Source: Silene noctiflora
Taxonomy: Eukaryota > Streptophyta > Magnoliopsida > Caryophyllales > Caryophyllaceae
Length of the DNA: 24,745 nt
Reading direction: 5' to 3'
Assembly (NCBI GenBank): GCA_009801015.1
Contig: VHZZ01000084.1
Coordinates: 64,482 to 89,226, forward strand
This document shows positions 1 to 10,205 of the stretch, piece after piece (within the stretch, counting starts at the first letter, position 1; each line of letters starts with the position of its first letter). The translations under genes were made by a program, and so were the position numbers. A model generated the notes under the pieces. That model had not been told where the DNA came from, did not search any database, and worked only from the letters and a program-made list of their open reading frames with translations.

Positions 1-546
1 TTAAACTAAAAAAAATATAATATTACTCAAAAACTATATTTGAAAATACTAATATGCTCAGAAACAATGTGTATATGCTCAAAAATTAAAAGGTCAGATG
101 CGAAATCTTTTTTCTCCACAAATCCTCATTTGTGACTGGATAATATTCATCACAAGCCTATAACGATTCAAATAAAACTTATTTGAATATATATCCGTCA
201 TAAGTGAGACTTACCGTTCGTTATATACAGAGTAATAAGTAATAATGGTTGGATTAAAATAATAGCAAGTGGGAAGTGGTGGCAAGATAATGTAGACATC
301 CATTAACAAGGAAGGAATCCAAAGAAAGAGATGACTCGTGTGTGTTTGGATGATTTTTCATTGTTTGTAGAGAATCCCCAAATATACCTTCCTCCCTCCC
401 TCCCTCCCTCAAATCATTGTTTTTTAAGACTATTTATCTTTGTCTTCTACTTTTATTGATCGCAAAATTTCATTTAAAACGGGTATATTCGTCTTAATCT
501 TGATGACAAATATTATGTATAATGGAAAAAAAAATATATTAAGATT
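1..546. other. Intergenic AT-rich DNA with a short TCCC microsatellite
   Basis: I see no gene here. The first 110 bases are AT-rich and contain TGCTCAAAAAT-like words that also occur in the AT-rich element at 8749-9005, so this may be a remnant of the same repeat family. A (CCTC)n/(TCCC)n microsatellite lies at about 389-410. The sequence TATTAAGATT at 537-546 is the left target-site copy of the MITE that follows. Confidence 0.5.
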
Positions 547-988
547 GGAAAATGCACGCGGTGCCCTTAAGGTTTGACATTTTGCCCGAAATACCCAATT
601 TTTTTATCCGGGGAACTTTAAGAGGTCATAACTCGTGTTTACGATTTCTGAATGTGATAATTGTTTTTTTCAAATCGATCATCTTTCCGAGAAATACGAT
701 TTGAAAAAAAAAATTATCTTATTTGGGTCCTATGGCTAGGAGTTATTGCGTGTCAAAATTTTTTTGACCGAACAAACTTTGAGTGACCATATCTCTTGGT
801 CACGAATTCCAAACTCAACAATTTTCTTTTTCAAGTCGTAGTTCTTGGAAAGATGATCAATTTGAAAAAAAAATTATCATTATTTGAACTCGTCAACATG
901 AGTTATGGCCTCTTAAAGTTTTCCGGATAAAAAAATTGGGTATTTTGGGCAAAAAAACAAATCTCAAGGGCACCGCATGCATTTTCCG
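547..988. mobile_element. Foldback Mutator-like MITE with long inverted arms
   Basis: The two ends are long inverted repeats. The left end GGAAAATGCACGCGGTGCCC matches the reverse complement of the right end (GGAAAATGCATGCGGTGCCC), and similarity continues inward almost to the centre: the ACCCAATTTTTTTATCCGG and TCATCTTTCC blocks recur inverted on the right. The element is flanked by the direct repeat TATTAAGATT at 537-546 and 989-998. A 9-10 bp duplication with long terminal inverted repeats fits a non-autonomous Mutator-like (MULE) foldback element. There is no transposase. The intact target duplication suggests moderate age at most. A transcript through it would fold into a hairpin of roughly 200 bp. 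Confidence 0.8.
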
Positions 989-1000
989 TATTAAGATTAA

Positions 1001-1224
1001 CAAAAGGTCTGTCCCATCTAGACAAATGAGGCATTATTTTTGTTTATCTAGACAAATGGGGTATTATTCCAAAACGACACTGAAGCGGTAAATATGAATA
1101 GTTAATATGACACAAAAGTTCTGTTTCATCTAAACAAATGAGGTATTATTTTTGTTTATCTAATCAAATGGGGTGTTATTCTAAAATAACACTGAAGCGG
1201 TAAATATGAATATTAATATTTCAT
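1001..1224. repeat. Diverged tandem duplication, unit about 112 bp
   Basis: Two head-to-tail copies (about 1001-1112 and 1113-1224) share the words ACAAATGAGG, ATTATTTTTGTTTATCTA, ACACTGAAGCGGTAAATAT and others, with scattered substitutions. Each copy contains an internal sub-repeat around CATCTAGACAAATGAGG and TATCTAGACAAATGGGG. It abuts the right target duplication of the foldback MITE. No coding potential is apparent. Confidence 0.75.
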
Positions 1225-1277
1225 CGTCAATTTTCAACTGTAATTAATTATACTTAACCATCATCATATCGCTTTCA

Positions 1278-1339
1278 ATAAATTTTCTTAATTCTTGAAC
1301 CGAACTAAATAAATTTTCTTAATTCTTGAACCGAACTAA
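1278..1339. repeat. Perfect 31-bp direct duplication
   Basis: A 31-bp unit containing TTCTTAATTCTTGAACCG occurs twice in immediate tandem with no visible mismatch (the AATTTTC word starts at 1281 and again at 1312). The lack of divergence suggests a recent slippage or filler-type duplication. Confidence 0.85.
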
Positions 1340-1619
1340 ATGGACCTGAGTATAACATTTTTTTTGGTCATACAATTGATAAAACAATAAAGAATGATTC
1401 AGTATTAGTTTCTTGGAATGAGGATTCATAAAATGGTAAAGTTGATGTATTCCTTTTTCAATACCAATGATGTGATATCTTAATCTTATCTTATCAAATT
1501 CTATGTGTCCAGTTCGTCTTCGTTACACGGGTTATATCCGTCTTAAGTGTACAACGAGTTAAATACTAATCTATATAAGAAGATTTCCTAGACATTGTGT
1601 TTGTTGTCGGACTTGTTGC

Positions 1620-2011
1620 TAGGTGTGGGCACCGGTTCAAAACCTGATCAGAACCGGTTTGGACCGGACCGGAATCGGCAAAAATTGTGGACCGGGATCA
1701 GAGTGGATTATAAAAATTCCGTACCGGGACCGGATGGAAAAATTTCAGTCCAAGACCGGATCGCACCGGTTGGACCGAAATTTGACATAATTTGCCCCCT
1801 TTTTCAAATTCCAGCCCATTGAACCGGATTAAAATATATTTTCAAGTAAAAAAATTAAAAACATAAAATCTAATCTTTCCGGTCCAATCCGGTCCGTACC
1901 GGAAAAAACCGTTTCCAGACATGACCGGAATCTTAGAAAATGGAGGACCGAAGACCGGACTGGATTTTTTAAATTCCGGTTCCGGTCCGGACCAGATTTT
2001 GCCCACCCCTA
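1620..2011. mobile_element. hAT-type MITE rich in CCGG
   Basis: The ends TAGGTGTGGGC and GCCCACCCCTA form short terminal inverted repeats. They are flanked by a perfect 8-bp duplication, CTTGTTGC, at 1612-1619 and 2012-2019. An 8-bp target site with a (T/C)AGGGGTGGGCA-type end is the hallmark of plant hAT elements. The interior is built from degenerate ACCGG/CCGGT words; I count 18 CCGG tetramers in 392 bp. No transposase is encoded; the short open frames crossing it are by-products of the repeat. Confidence 0.85.
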
Positions 2012-2019
2012 CTTGTTGC

Positions 2020-2706
2020 ATCCATCTATTTGACCAGTTTTATTGTTTAAGACGGATAGAATTTGTCCAATGTGTTGTGTTATCGTACAAAACTCATCAG
2101 AGCTTTTCCAGAATCTGAGGTTGTCGGAATTGACTTTCCGTCTTTAACAAACCATTCAGAATGCTTTGGCATTCGGATCAAATGTATTACAGTACTGGTG
2201 GACAATTAAATCTCACCGTCTTACTGGCTTCAGACTTCAGTGGATCTCGAATTAGGGTCGAGATGGTTGCCTGGACTAGGTCAAATAGCTACTCCGGCGA
2301 GTAAATCCTATCATCCTTTCCAGCAGACCAATCACGGTTATACTAGTTTTCCGGGCAGTTCCATAGTCAAGAGCTGGTTTCTAATGTTAATGCTTGGCAG
2401 AAGGTGTAGGGTTGTAGGTACAAAACCGGAGATGATGCAAGGCCGTCAAGCGGATCGATCTTTACCCTCTGCATTGTATACAATCTGGTACTGTAGTGTA
2501 GCATTGTGTACAACAGATAGCAAACTTATTTTGCATTTTGTACATCTTGGGGAGCCACTAATGTTTATGTATAACACCAAAGATCAGAATTCGGGATACC
2601 TTGTGTTCCTCCAACATGCTTTAAAATACAGTTCTACATCTCAATTCTCAAACGGGGAGGAAAATGCAATAAAATCGTAACCTGAAACCGCACGAGCAAA
2701 ACATTA
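2020..2706 (-). other. Downstream region of SEC62, probably including its 3' UTR
   Basis: No gene is recognised on either strand. As it directly follows the SEC62 stop codon on the minus strand, its upper part is probably 3' UTR. No canonical AATAAA is obvious near the stop; a CAATAAAA-like word on the minus strand lies near 2040. Three related words reading UGUA(C/U)A(C/A)AAUGC on the mRNA strand sit at 2471, 2501 and 2533. Confidence 0.4.
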
Positions 2707-5700
2707 TTATTCGGATTCATCCCTGTGATTTTGTTCACTGTCATCTTCACCCTCCTCTTGAATGTCCTCGACATCCACATTATCCGGAGGTGGTGGTACT
2801 TCGGAACTTGGTCCACTGCCATTTGCAGTGTCGTTGTGGAAGTCGGTTGCATTTACTATGTCTGCTTGTTTCATCATTCCAGATAAAGCTAGTTTAGGAG
2901 ACCACTCCAGGACATCGTCAATAATGTTGGAAACCCGTTTCTGATACCTGAGATTAAGAAGTGCAGTCATTAAGCGCCTGTTGACCCTAGCAAGGGATTT
3001 TAAACAATGAGATTCATCAAATAAAACGAAGGAAATAACATTTAGATCACAACATAATCAGAAGAATCTCCTTTAGAACATACGGAGTAGAACACAATGA
3101 TATTATAGCTAGGAGTCTAAGACCAAAATGAGAGTTTCGAAAATTTCTTGATCAATAAGAGAACAATATAATTAAAAAGAAAATACATCAGCTTAAAGAA
3201 GAATAAAGAAAAAGGAAATCTATAAAATAACACTAACCTGGCTCGAGCAGCCTCATCTGGAGCATGATGCCTCAAAAGTGATATGAAGACGACAGCCACT
3301 ATAGTAAAGAAAAGCCTAGCAGTCCACTTTGGTGGTTCCTCTTCGTCTTTCTTGGGCCAAAACCGGAATAACTCGCTCAATGTTGCCTCTTCTGCAAGAA
3401 TGTTGGGGAAAATCCACACGCGCTTTCCAAGAAGTATCCAGAGAGCACTAAACACTGTAGCTCTCACTGCAAATGTAACATGGAATACAACAGTTTGTTC
3501 AGAATTCCTATTGTTGATAAACAGAAGCACAATACACCTATGGTACTCCATATTAACATACAAGGCAGCCATACTTCCTAGGGCTGAAACATTAAGCCGT
3601 CTAACATCAATTTCCAAAAAGATTTTCAGGATACCTTATACAACATCTTGCTTTCAAACTCATTTGTGTGACAAAAAACTGGAAAATCCCTATCTTTCCA
3701 TTCATATGGAAGAACATGAACCAAAACTAACTACCAAAAACATACCATAGGTAAAATACTACCCATTAGAAAGGGAAACGGGAGGGTAAAGTAGGTAAAT
3801 ACATAAGATAGAAGACAGACACTATCGGACAAGTTAGGGACGACATAGTAGACAACTGCTGAAAAATTAACTCTAACAGAAGGGAGGTAGGCATTGCGAA
3901 CTTTCAAGAAATAGCTAATCGGTAGAGCTGAAAAACTAAAAATTAGGCAGGGAAACTGAAATCTTCAAGAAATAGCTTATCAATAATGGCAGGATGGAAT
4001 TGAGAAACCAAGGCACTAACAGAACAACTGCATGTTGATGATATGCTTCCAAGAATACAAAATATGCCACAGAAAACGTACATAGTAGAAGGCACATTAT
4101 AAGTAGAAGAATCCCAGCGCACGAGTAGAGAACCACGAGCTTAGCCTTGTGTGGATATACGGGAAACAGGCAAATGGCTAGTGTTAAAACAGGCCAAGAG
4201 AATGAGAGAAGTGTCTGCCATAAAGGATGTCGCTTTACAAACGTCCACACAAAGAAAGCATCGTTGTCTGAAAATGTTTGAACCTGCAGCACAGTTAACA
4301 AGCAACAGATGAGCAGACAAAAAAGGAGTAACAAACTGTATTGTAAATTTCAACAATGCCTATTTGAAAAAAGAACTATGCTGTTAGCCAAAAGCAGAAG
4401 CCACATATTAACCAAGACATACCTGTTAAAAACATGCTTATAACTTGTATAGTTCAGTGAAACGCGTAGACTAAAATCAACTCATCCTTTTTGTTTTAAC
4501 GAGACTATCATACTGAGCGTCTATTTTTCACTAATTATTCCATCTCCAATGGAGCCCAGTACCCGCTATATTTTGGTTCTATATTAGGATGGAATAAAGC
4601 AAAATGGCGCAGAGACTAGGTATGCTTCTTTTCATTTTAAAGTTACAGTCATTCAACGCAATTTTTAACACAGATTCCATAAAGGGTCCCCCGAAATCAG
4701 TCTCATAGTGTTATTAACGTGGGACAAGGTTGAATACCATCCAACCCCCAAATCCCCTATTCTGCCAATTGCGAGAGTTCTCAAAACATTGAATAATGTC
4801 GCCGCGTATTAGTCACTTCGTTGAGGAAGCAAAATAAAATCGCATTGCTTCACCACATAGCATGCCCCAATTTGGAGAGATAACCGAGCTAATCAAATTT
4901 CCTTGTGAAATTTCAATCAAACACAGACATACATACACTTTGGCCTTGTTTGGATGGAGGGATTTCGAGGAAAAGGAAGGGGAGGGGGAGGGGGAGGGAT
5001 ACAACACCCCTTGTTTGGATAACAAAAGAGCTAGGAGGGAAATGGAGGGGGAAGAATTTGGAGGGATCCATTTTCCCTCCTCCAAGCCTAACGAAAATCC
5101 TTCCACCATAGGAAATATTTGGAGGGAAAACTCCACTTCTCCATTCCCCTTCCCTTCCGTTCCCTCCCTTTCCCACCCCTCCCCTCCCTTTTCCGCCACT
5201 TTTGCTATCCAAACACATCCTTTAAGTAGCAAATCTGGTTTTCTAGAAAGATCAATGCTTAAAAAAAAAAAAGAAGATCAATCTTGACATACAGGATAGA
5301 TCTCCAAGTGTGCCGGCCAAGTAGATAACTTCTTCTTTCCAGGTCTTAAAGTCTTTACGACACGGTCGCATCGCACTATAAGGTTTTTCTTCAAAAGAGT
5401 ATTGCCAATATCTTCTGGTTCCAGATTCTTGTCTAATCCCAGTATATCGGAAACCTCAGAATGATTTCTCAAAAAACTACCAAAATCCTTCCCCCTAAAG
5501 TACTCAACGCGTGTTTCCTGTAGAACAGCCCATCTTGACTCCAAACCTTTATGATCCCTCACTTTCTCAGCAAATGATAGATACACATCCTTCTCTGCAG
5601 TTTGTTTCTGCAATACATCAGAACTCCAATAAGACTAACATATAAAACCATTGCATAGTAAGAATTTTTTTTATAACTAAGGTTTTCCACATAACAGTTC

Positions 5701-7771
5701 AAGTGGAAATATTACAAAGTTAAACAATTCTTATGCAAGATATCTATCAAATACACAAGTTATACAAATTTTAACACTTTCTAAAGGAAATAGGGAAATC
5801 TCATTATAACAGGAAAAAATGAATTCAATCTGAAAATCACGATTAAACACCCTTGATATCAAATGTAACTCTCAAATACAATCAATCAGCAAATCACAAT
5901 TCAATAGCTATCAAATACACAGGTTAACTAACTTTTACAAACACCTTCAATTGGAAATAGAGCACTTGCAAATAACAGGGGAAAAACTCACACAAGTCCA
6001 CCCCAATCAGAAATCACGAATTATACACACTTGATCTCAAAAGAAGAGACCAAATCAAAGAAGAGAATATAATCCTCTAGTAATACATGAGATCATGAGT
6101 GGAAAGTCGGAATCAACTTAGAACTGAAAGGTGAACTTTTCAACTACAAGGGCTTTGGAGATTTCAATCAAAATAAGTCAAAATCTACGGAAGACAAAGT
6201 ACATCGTTTAAGATGTTAAGACTACAAGCTGCATTTAATAGGGAAAGATGGAAAAAACATGACCATGCACACCACTGCGGGCAAGAGGTAACTCAAGTAA
6301 AAGTCTCAGCAGCCGTACAATTAAGATCTACAGTCTAGTTATCGGTGGTGCCATAAAGTTGGCCATAAAAGAGCCACTTCTGTAGATAAAGGGAGTGCAT
6401 ATTTCACAAGACACCACGTGCCACGGTAATATCTTGCCTCTTACCGATATACCCGTAACACTAAGGGCGTGTTTGGACTTTGATAGCATTACAGGGGTAA
6501 GCGGTATTGATGGGAGGGAAAGGGAAGGAGGGGAAGGAGTAAGAGAGGCTTCCATCAAAATCCTTCAGGGGTTAGAAGGGATTTCAAAAATTTCAAGTGA
6601 GTTTTCCTTCCTCTACCCTCCAACCCTATCGGCTATCCAAACAAATAATTAGCGTCATCCCACTCACTTCCCCCTCAAAACCGTTCCATCCAAACAAGCC
6701 CTAAATTTCGGAAGGAGTACATCTTCCTAGGGGGTTGAGGAATTCTTTCTTCCAGTAAAAATATGTCCTTCCTACATAAAACACAATTACATGACTAAGA
6801 AGCCTAAAATCTCAACGATAAAACGGACTTCCTTTTGCAATAACACAGACATACTTGAATGTCAAATGGCATACACCAAAGTTCAGACAGTACACAAGCA
6901 TGTCACTTTGTCATGACCGAAAGTCCAAAACTTTCAGCAACCATATCCATCTCAGTATTTAACGGATGCATTCAATACTTAATGCCTCCAAACGGTTTAT
7001 TATTTCCAGCCTACTAGCACAATCCAAATGTAATACTAAAAACGTTATTGCAGCACGACCTTACAAACCATTCAAGTTTCACATTCTTATGCATGCGAAC
7101 GACTAACTTGCCTCGACAACTCAGACATCACGCGACTAAACTACTCCACAGCATCATACACTCTTCCTTCCTCCCCTCATTACCAAAAAAAAAAAGTCTC
7201 CTTTAAACCCAAACTCAAGCTCAAAACATTTCAACAAAATCTCGCACCTCGAAATACATCAATATTCTTATGAAAACGAATGATTAACTTGCCTCCACAC
7301 TCAACACTGCGCTAATTACACTAATTTACTCCCCCATCACCAACAAAAAAAGTCTCCTTTGAACCCAATTTCAACCTCAAAAAACTTCAACAAAATCTCG
7401 AACCGTCGAAATAAATCAACATTCACATTCAACATATAACAATTTCACTCCTAAATCATCCAACAGTCCAACACCAAACAACATACACTAATCACACATA
7501 ACGATCAATTAAAAGTCCTAAAAACTTCGATCCGAAACACAAATCCTCCTACTTCACAAACAACACACAATCAAACACAAAAATGCATAATTTAACCGAC
7601 GATAAAATATAAGATCTACTATCACTAAACCCTAATTAACTCCCAAATCTTTCAAAATCAACAAAAAGATAAAAAAATGCAAACCCTAGGAGGTGTATCA
7701 TTGCCGGCACCGGCGGCGGCTCCGCCGGCTGATCGCCGAGCTTTCTTCTTCTCGACGCCGGCTTTCTTCAT
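2707..7771 (-). CDS. SEC62: Translocation protein SEC62 (ER post-translational import), five exons
   Basis: Coding exons read on the minus strand: 7771-7685, 5607-5293, 4283-4082, 3466-3238 and 2947-2707. They join in frame to 357 residues, close to the usual plant length, and every intron has GT and AG ends. SEC62 works with SEC63 at the SEC61 channel of the endoplasmic reticulum to import proteins after translation. A basic N-terminus (MKKAGVEKKKARR) leads into the conserved soluble domain (RDHKGLESRWAVLQETRVEY about 44-63; LRPGKKKLSTWP). Hydrophobic spans follow at about 155-177 and 183-214, then the invariant LLGKRVWIFPNILAEEAT (213-230) and a third hydrophobic stretch, FFTIVAVVFISLL, at 254-266. 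The tail ends in acidic residues. The family call rests on recall of the Arabidopsis protein; exon joins follow frame and conserved sequence. Introns 1 and 2 carry MITEs and intron 1 carries local duplications. Confidence 0.93.
4942..5220. mobile_element. Tourist-like (PIF/Harbinger-type) MITE in SEC62 intron 2
   Basis: The ends read GGCCTTGTTTGGATGG and, in reverse complement, GGATGTGTTTGGATAGC. They are flanked by the 3-bp duplication TTT (4939-4941 and 5221-5223). The interior is strongly strand-asymmetric: GA-rich on the left and CT-rich on the right, making an imperfect hairpin. A 3-bp target duplication and a GGGC(N)TGTTTGGA end fit Tourist-like MITEs. It lies inside an intron and would be spliced out. 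Open frames across it are low-complexity artefacts. Confidence 0.75.
5741..6045. repeat. Diverged local duplication in SEC62 intron 1 (period about 164 bp)
   Basis: The blocks starting near 5741 and 5905 share CTATCAAATACACA(A/G)GTTA, a GGAAATAG word, a GGAAAAA word and AATC(N)GAAAATCACG-like sequence in the same order and spacing. It is non-coding intron sequence. Confidence 0.6.
6465..6701. mobile_element. Tourist-like MITE in SEC62 intron 1
   Basis: The ends are GGGCGTGTTTGGAC on the left and, in reverse complement, GGGCTTGTTTGGATGG on the right. A perfect TAA duplication lies at 6462-6464 and 6702-6704. The purine-rich left half and pyrimidine-rich right half resemble the element at 4942-5220 and the terminus at 24652, so the three appear to be one family. 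There is no transposase. Confidence 0.82.
7083..7430. repeat. Diverged 181-bp tandem duplication in SEC62 intron 1
   Basis: Copies start at the ATTCTTATG word at 7083 and again at 7264. They share ordered blocks such as TTAACTTGCCTC-like sequence, a poly-A run followed by AGTCTCCTTT(A/G)AACCCAA, and CAACAAAATCTCG, with clear divergence. It lies close to the 3' side of exon 1 within the intron and is non-coding. Confidence 0.7.
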
Positions 7772-8052
7772 TTCCGTTTTTTTGTTGCGTTTTCTCTCTC
7801 CTCAGAAATTACAGTGAGAGTTATTTCTGTTGGTGTTTTGGGAAAAAAAAAACGTGTCACAGTTAACGTGCGATATTTTGTTTTGTTATTTTTGGACAAA
7901 ATGTTTTACTTAAAGGTTAAAAAAGTAATTAATTTTTTGAAAAAAAAAAAAAAAAAGTAATTAAATTTTGTTTAGTCTTGTACTTGTAAAACAACGACGT
8001 CATTTCATGTTGTTTTCGAATTAATTTGTTGACATGTTGGGATATAAGTGTG

Positions 8053-8060
8053 CCACGTGG
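8053..8060. promoter_or_regulatory. Palindromic G-box CCACGTGG
   Basis: CCACGTGG lies 282 bp upstream of the SEC62 start codon. G-box cores (CACGTG) bind bZIP and bHLH factors and, as ABRE-like elements, often mediate abscisic-acid or stress responses. The site is symmetric, so it could serve either divergent gene, but SEC62 is far nearer. Function is inferred from the motif alone. Confidence 0.4.
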
Positions 8061-8125
8061 ATAAAAGAGTACGGTTGGCGATATGGTATGATACGGCTTA
8101 TTTGACTTTTTTCAATTGAGAACAA

Positions 8126-8165
8126 GAGTTAGTTCAAGTGGTAAGAGCTCTCTTGCCCCAATCAT
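8126..8165 (+). mobile_element. tRNA-derived SINE head, degraded
   Basis: The stretch AGTTAGTTCAAGTGGTAAG followed by AGCTCTC closely matches the A-box head of the SINEs at 14466 and 16574. The expected B-box (GGTTCGANTC) is not intact downstream and I find no target duplication. I read this as an old or truncated copy; the right boundary is unknown. Confidence 0.5.
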
Positions 8166-8748
8166 GAGGCTGATTTAAGATTTTGTAGAGATAACTCGGC
8201 CATGCCTTGTCTGGTTGTCCTTGTTTGATTCGAGCTTGGCCTTTGAATTGATAGCGAGGGCTTTAGTAATCTTGATTAGTGGCTGAACTGAAAAGATTGT
8301 ACCTCAGTTTTCGTAGGGATATATTTGTAATTTATGCATCTAGAGTTGCGTACTTGCATGATGCGTTTAGTTGGTAAAAGAGTGTTAGCCGGAAAAAAAA
8401 ATATAGCATTTCCATCGATAAATTTTATGCTTGTAAAGGGAATTGGGATCAACCTCTACGACTTAAGGAGCTAAAGAGGATGACGAAGATGGAGAAGGAT
8501 CCCTTCTTGATGACAAATGCTTGATCAGAAGCTAACATGTCAGGGTCCAAAGTAGGAAACCAAGGAGATAACTAAACACCCCTACTCGACATTCACTCAT
8601 ACATATAACATGAGCAGGGACTGAGCTAAACACAGGTTGACCAAGTCATGATCTGAATGCCAACCTTTTTGAAAAATATCACAATAACGTTCTTAAAAAA
8701 ATTAGCTATGATTAGAAATATCAGTATGAGGATTATACATCTGATGTA

Positions 8749-9005
8749 CTACCACCAGTTTTATAGTTTTTTAGCATTCTAACAAAAATTTTGAGTTTTA
8801 TTTTAAAAATTATGAGTTTTACTATAAAATTTCTGAGTTCATTCACTAAAACATTAAACTCAAAAATTATAATAAAACTCCAAAACATTACATAAAAACT
8901 TGTTAAATTTGATTTTTGACGGGAAAAAAAAATAAAATGTAACTTATAAACTTTAATAAGTTCAGAAAAAATACACATGCTCAAAAACAAGTAAAATATG
9001 AGTTA
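8749..9005. mobile_element. AT-rich MITE-like element flanked by 12-bp direct repeats
   Basis: ATACATCTGATG occurs at 8737-8748 and again at 9006-9017. The enclosed AT-rich sequence has weak inverted similarity at its ends: a TTTTANNGTTTTT(T/G)AGCAT word near the left end recurs inverted near the right end. It is full of TGAGTTTTA/TAAAACTC words. The class is uncertain; a MULE-like MITE is possible but the flanking repeat is longer than the usual 9 bp. Confidence 0.45.
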
Positions 9006-9396
9006 ATACATCTGATGAATGTTCTTTTTTCTGGAGAAATATAGGTAAGAACACAACTTCGTATACGCCAAATAAATAAAGAACGACATGGACTTTGGAT
9101 TTATTATAATGCGACATCGTTTTATTTAATTTTCACATTAAAATCTCCTAATCCTAATATCATCTCTGTTCTCGCTACGAGTTGATTTAAGGTTCACAGG
9201 CAACTCTAACCCGCCACCAACCTAACCCAAACCCGGCTCATGGCCCGTTTCGTAATAGTGTCACAAGGAATCGAAGTAACTCTAATCGAATCTGGGGATA
9301 CAAACAAAACCGTTATCTATCTACAAGGCCTACAGTAGACAAGTAGGTACTAAATTGAATGGCTGGTGAAAAACAAGCATTTCATTTATTCAGAAA

Positions 9397-9946
9397 ATGC
9401 ATCATCTTTGGTCTGTGTCTCCTCAAACACCATTACCATTCCATACATTAAGCTCCCATTATACTAATAATACTGATAACCTCATTTTCTCATCTTTTTC
9501 GCCGATAATTAACAGAAGAAACTCTCATCCATGGCGGGTTTCAGCAACGGAACAAGAACCAAAGTTCGAGGTGGACCAAGAGAAGGCTAGGCAAGCTCTT
9601 AATGACTTAGACCTCCAACTTGAATCTCTTTCAAAGAAGCAAATCAACCCACCTAAAATCAAAGGTGGTCGTCTTTTATCTTCGTCTTTATCTCGTTCAT
9701 TAAGTTGCATATCTAACATTATGTAATGAAATTGCAGCTTCGAGTCTTGCAAACATGAAGGTGCAAATGAGAGAAGAGCCACCAGAAATAACAGGATCGG
9801 TCTTAGGATACTTTGCGTTTATTCTATTTGTTTTCAGTATTTTCTACAATATACTCTTCGCGACTGTCATAAAGCCCTACGTTGATGGACCAGACGACAT
9901 TGCTGTCGCTAATGTTTCCACGACTGAAGCTTCTGCCGAAAGATAA
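9397..9946 (+). CDS. Probable plastid-targeted small single-span membrane protein, two exons
   Basis: Exon 1 is 9397-9664 and exon 2 is 9738-9946, joined by a 73-bp intron (donor AAAG|GTGGTC, acceptor TTGCAG) to give 158 residues. The N-terminal ~50 residues are rich in Ser, Thr, His and Asn and nearly free of acidic residues, ending near RVSA/TEQEP, like a chloroplast transit peptide. A charged helical stretch follows (VDQEKARQALNDLDLQLESL, about 59-78). The motif MKVQMREEPPEITGSVLGY (about 95-113) leads into one hydrophobic span (FAFILFVFSIFYNILFATVI, 114-133) and a short polar tail. I believe this matches a conserved plant family of unknown function, but I cannot name it. The short intron and frame continuity make the splice model firm. 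AATAAA at 10072 is a likely poly(A) signal. Confidence 0.85.
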
Positions 9947-10071
9947 TCTTAGCCCTTGGCATTTGACAGTAAGGGTTAGTAATCAATGCCCGACATCTGT
10001 AGACTGTATACAAGCGAGACTGAGTGTTGTACATTAGATTTACTCATATTTGTAGAGATCAGATATTGAGG

Positions 10072-10077
10072 AATAAA
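10072..10077 (+). terminator. Candidate polyadenylation signal AATAAA
   Basis: A canonical AATAAA lies 126 bp after the stop codon of the upstream plastid-protein gene, a normal 3' UTR distance in plants. The convergent coiled-coil gene stops at 10206, so the two 3' UTRs probably meet or overlap here. Confidence 0.55.
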
Positions 10078-10205
10078 TGAATTTATCAAAATGCAAGAAC
10101 AACTCTTAATTATGTGAAAAAAAAAACGGAGGGTATACCGTATACATATCTTCAACTGTTTCTCGTATCAGAAAATTAATCAATGTCGCAAAGCTTTTAA
10201 CAAGC

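Larger units (their letters stand above)
7772..9396. other. Divergent intergenic region between SEC62 and the plastid-protein gene
   Basis: This 1.6-kb region separates the start codons of two divergently transcribed genes, so it must hold both promoters. It includes a palindromic G-box at 8053, a SINE-like tRNA-derived stretch near 8126 and an AT-rich flanked element at 8749-9005. I see no additional gene; open frames here are short and AT-driven. Confidence 0.6.

Noticed and set aside
2240-2680. Plus-strand 146-codon open frame downstream of SEC62
   Set aside because: It starts at a GTG, has no recognisable domain, and lies antisense to the probable SEC62 3' UTR.
3283-3750. Plus-strand 155-codon open frame
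   Set aside because: Antisense shadow of SEC62 exon 4, which has a strong family match on the minus strand.
4862-5287. Overlapping long open frames on both strands rich in Glu/Gly or Ser/Pro
   Set aside because: They come from the GA/CT-biased interior of a MITE within an intron of SEC62.
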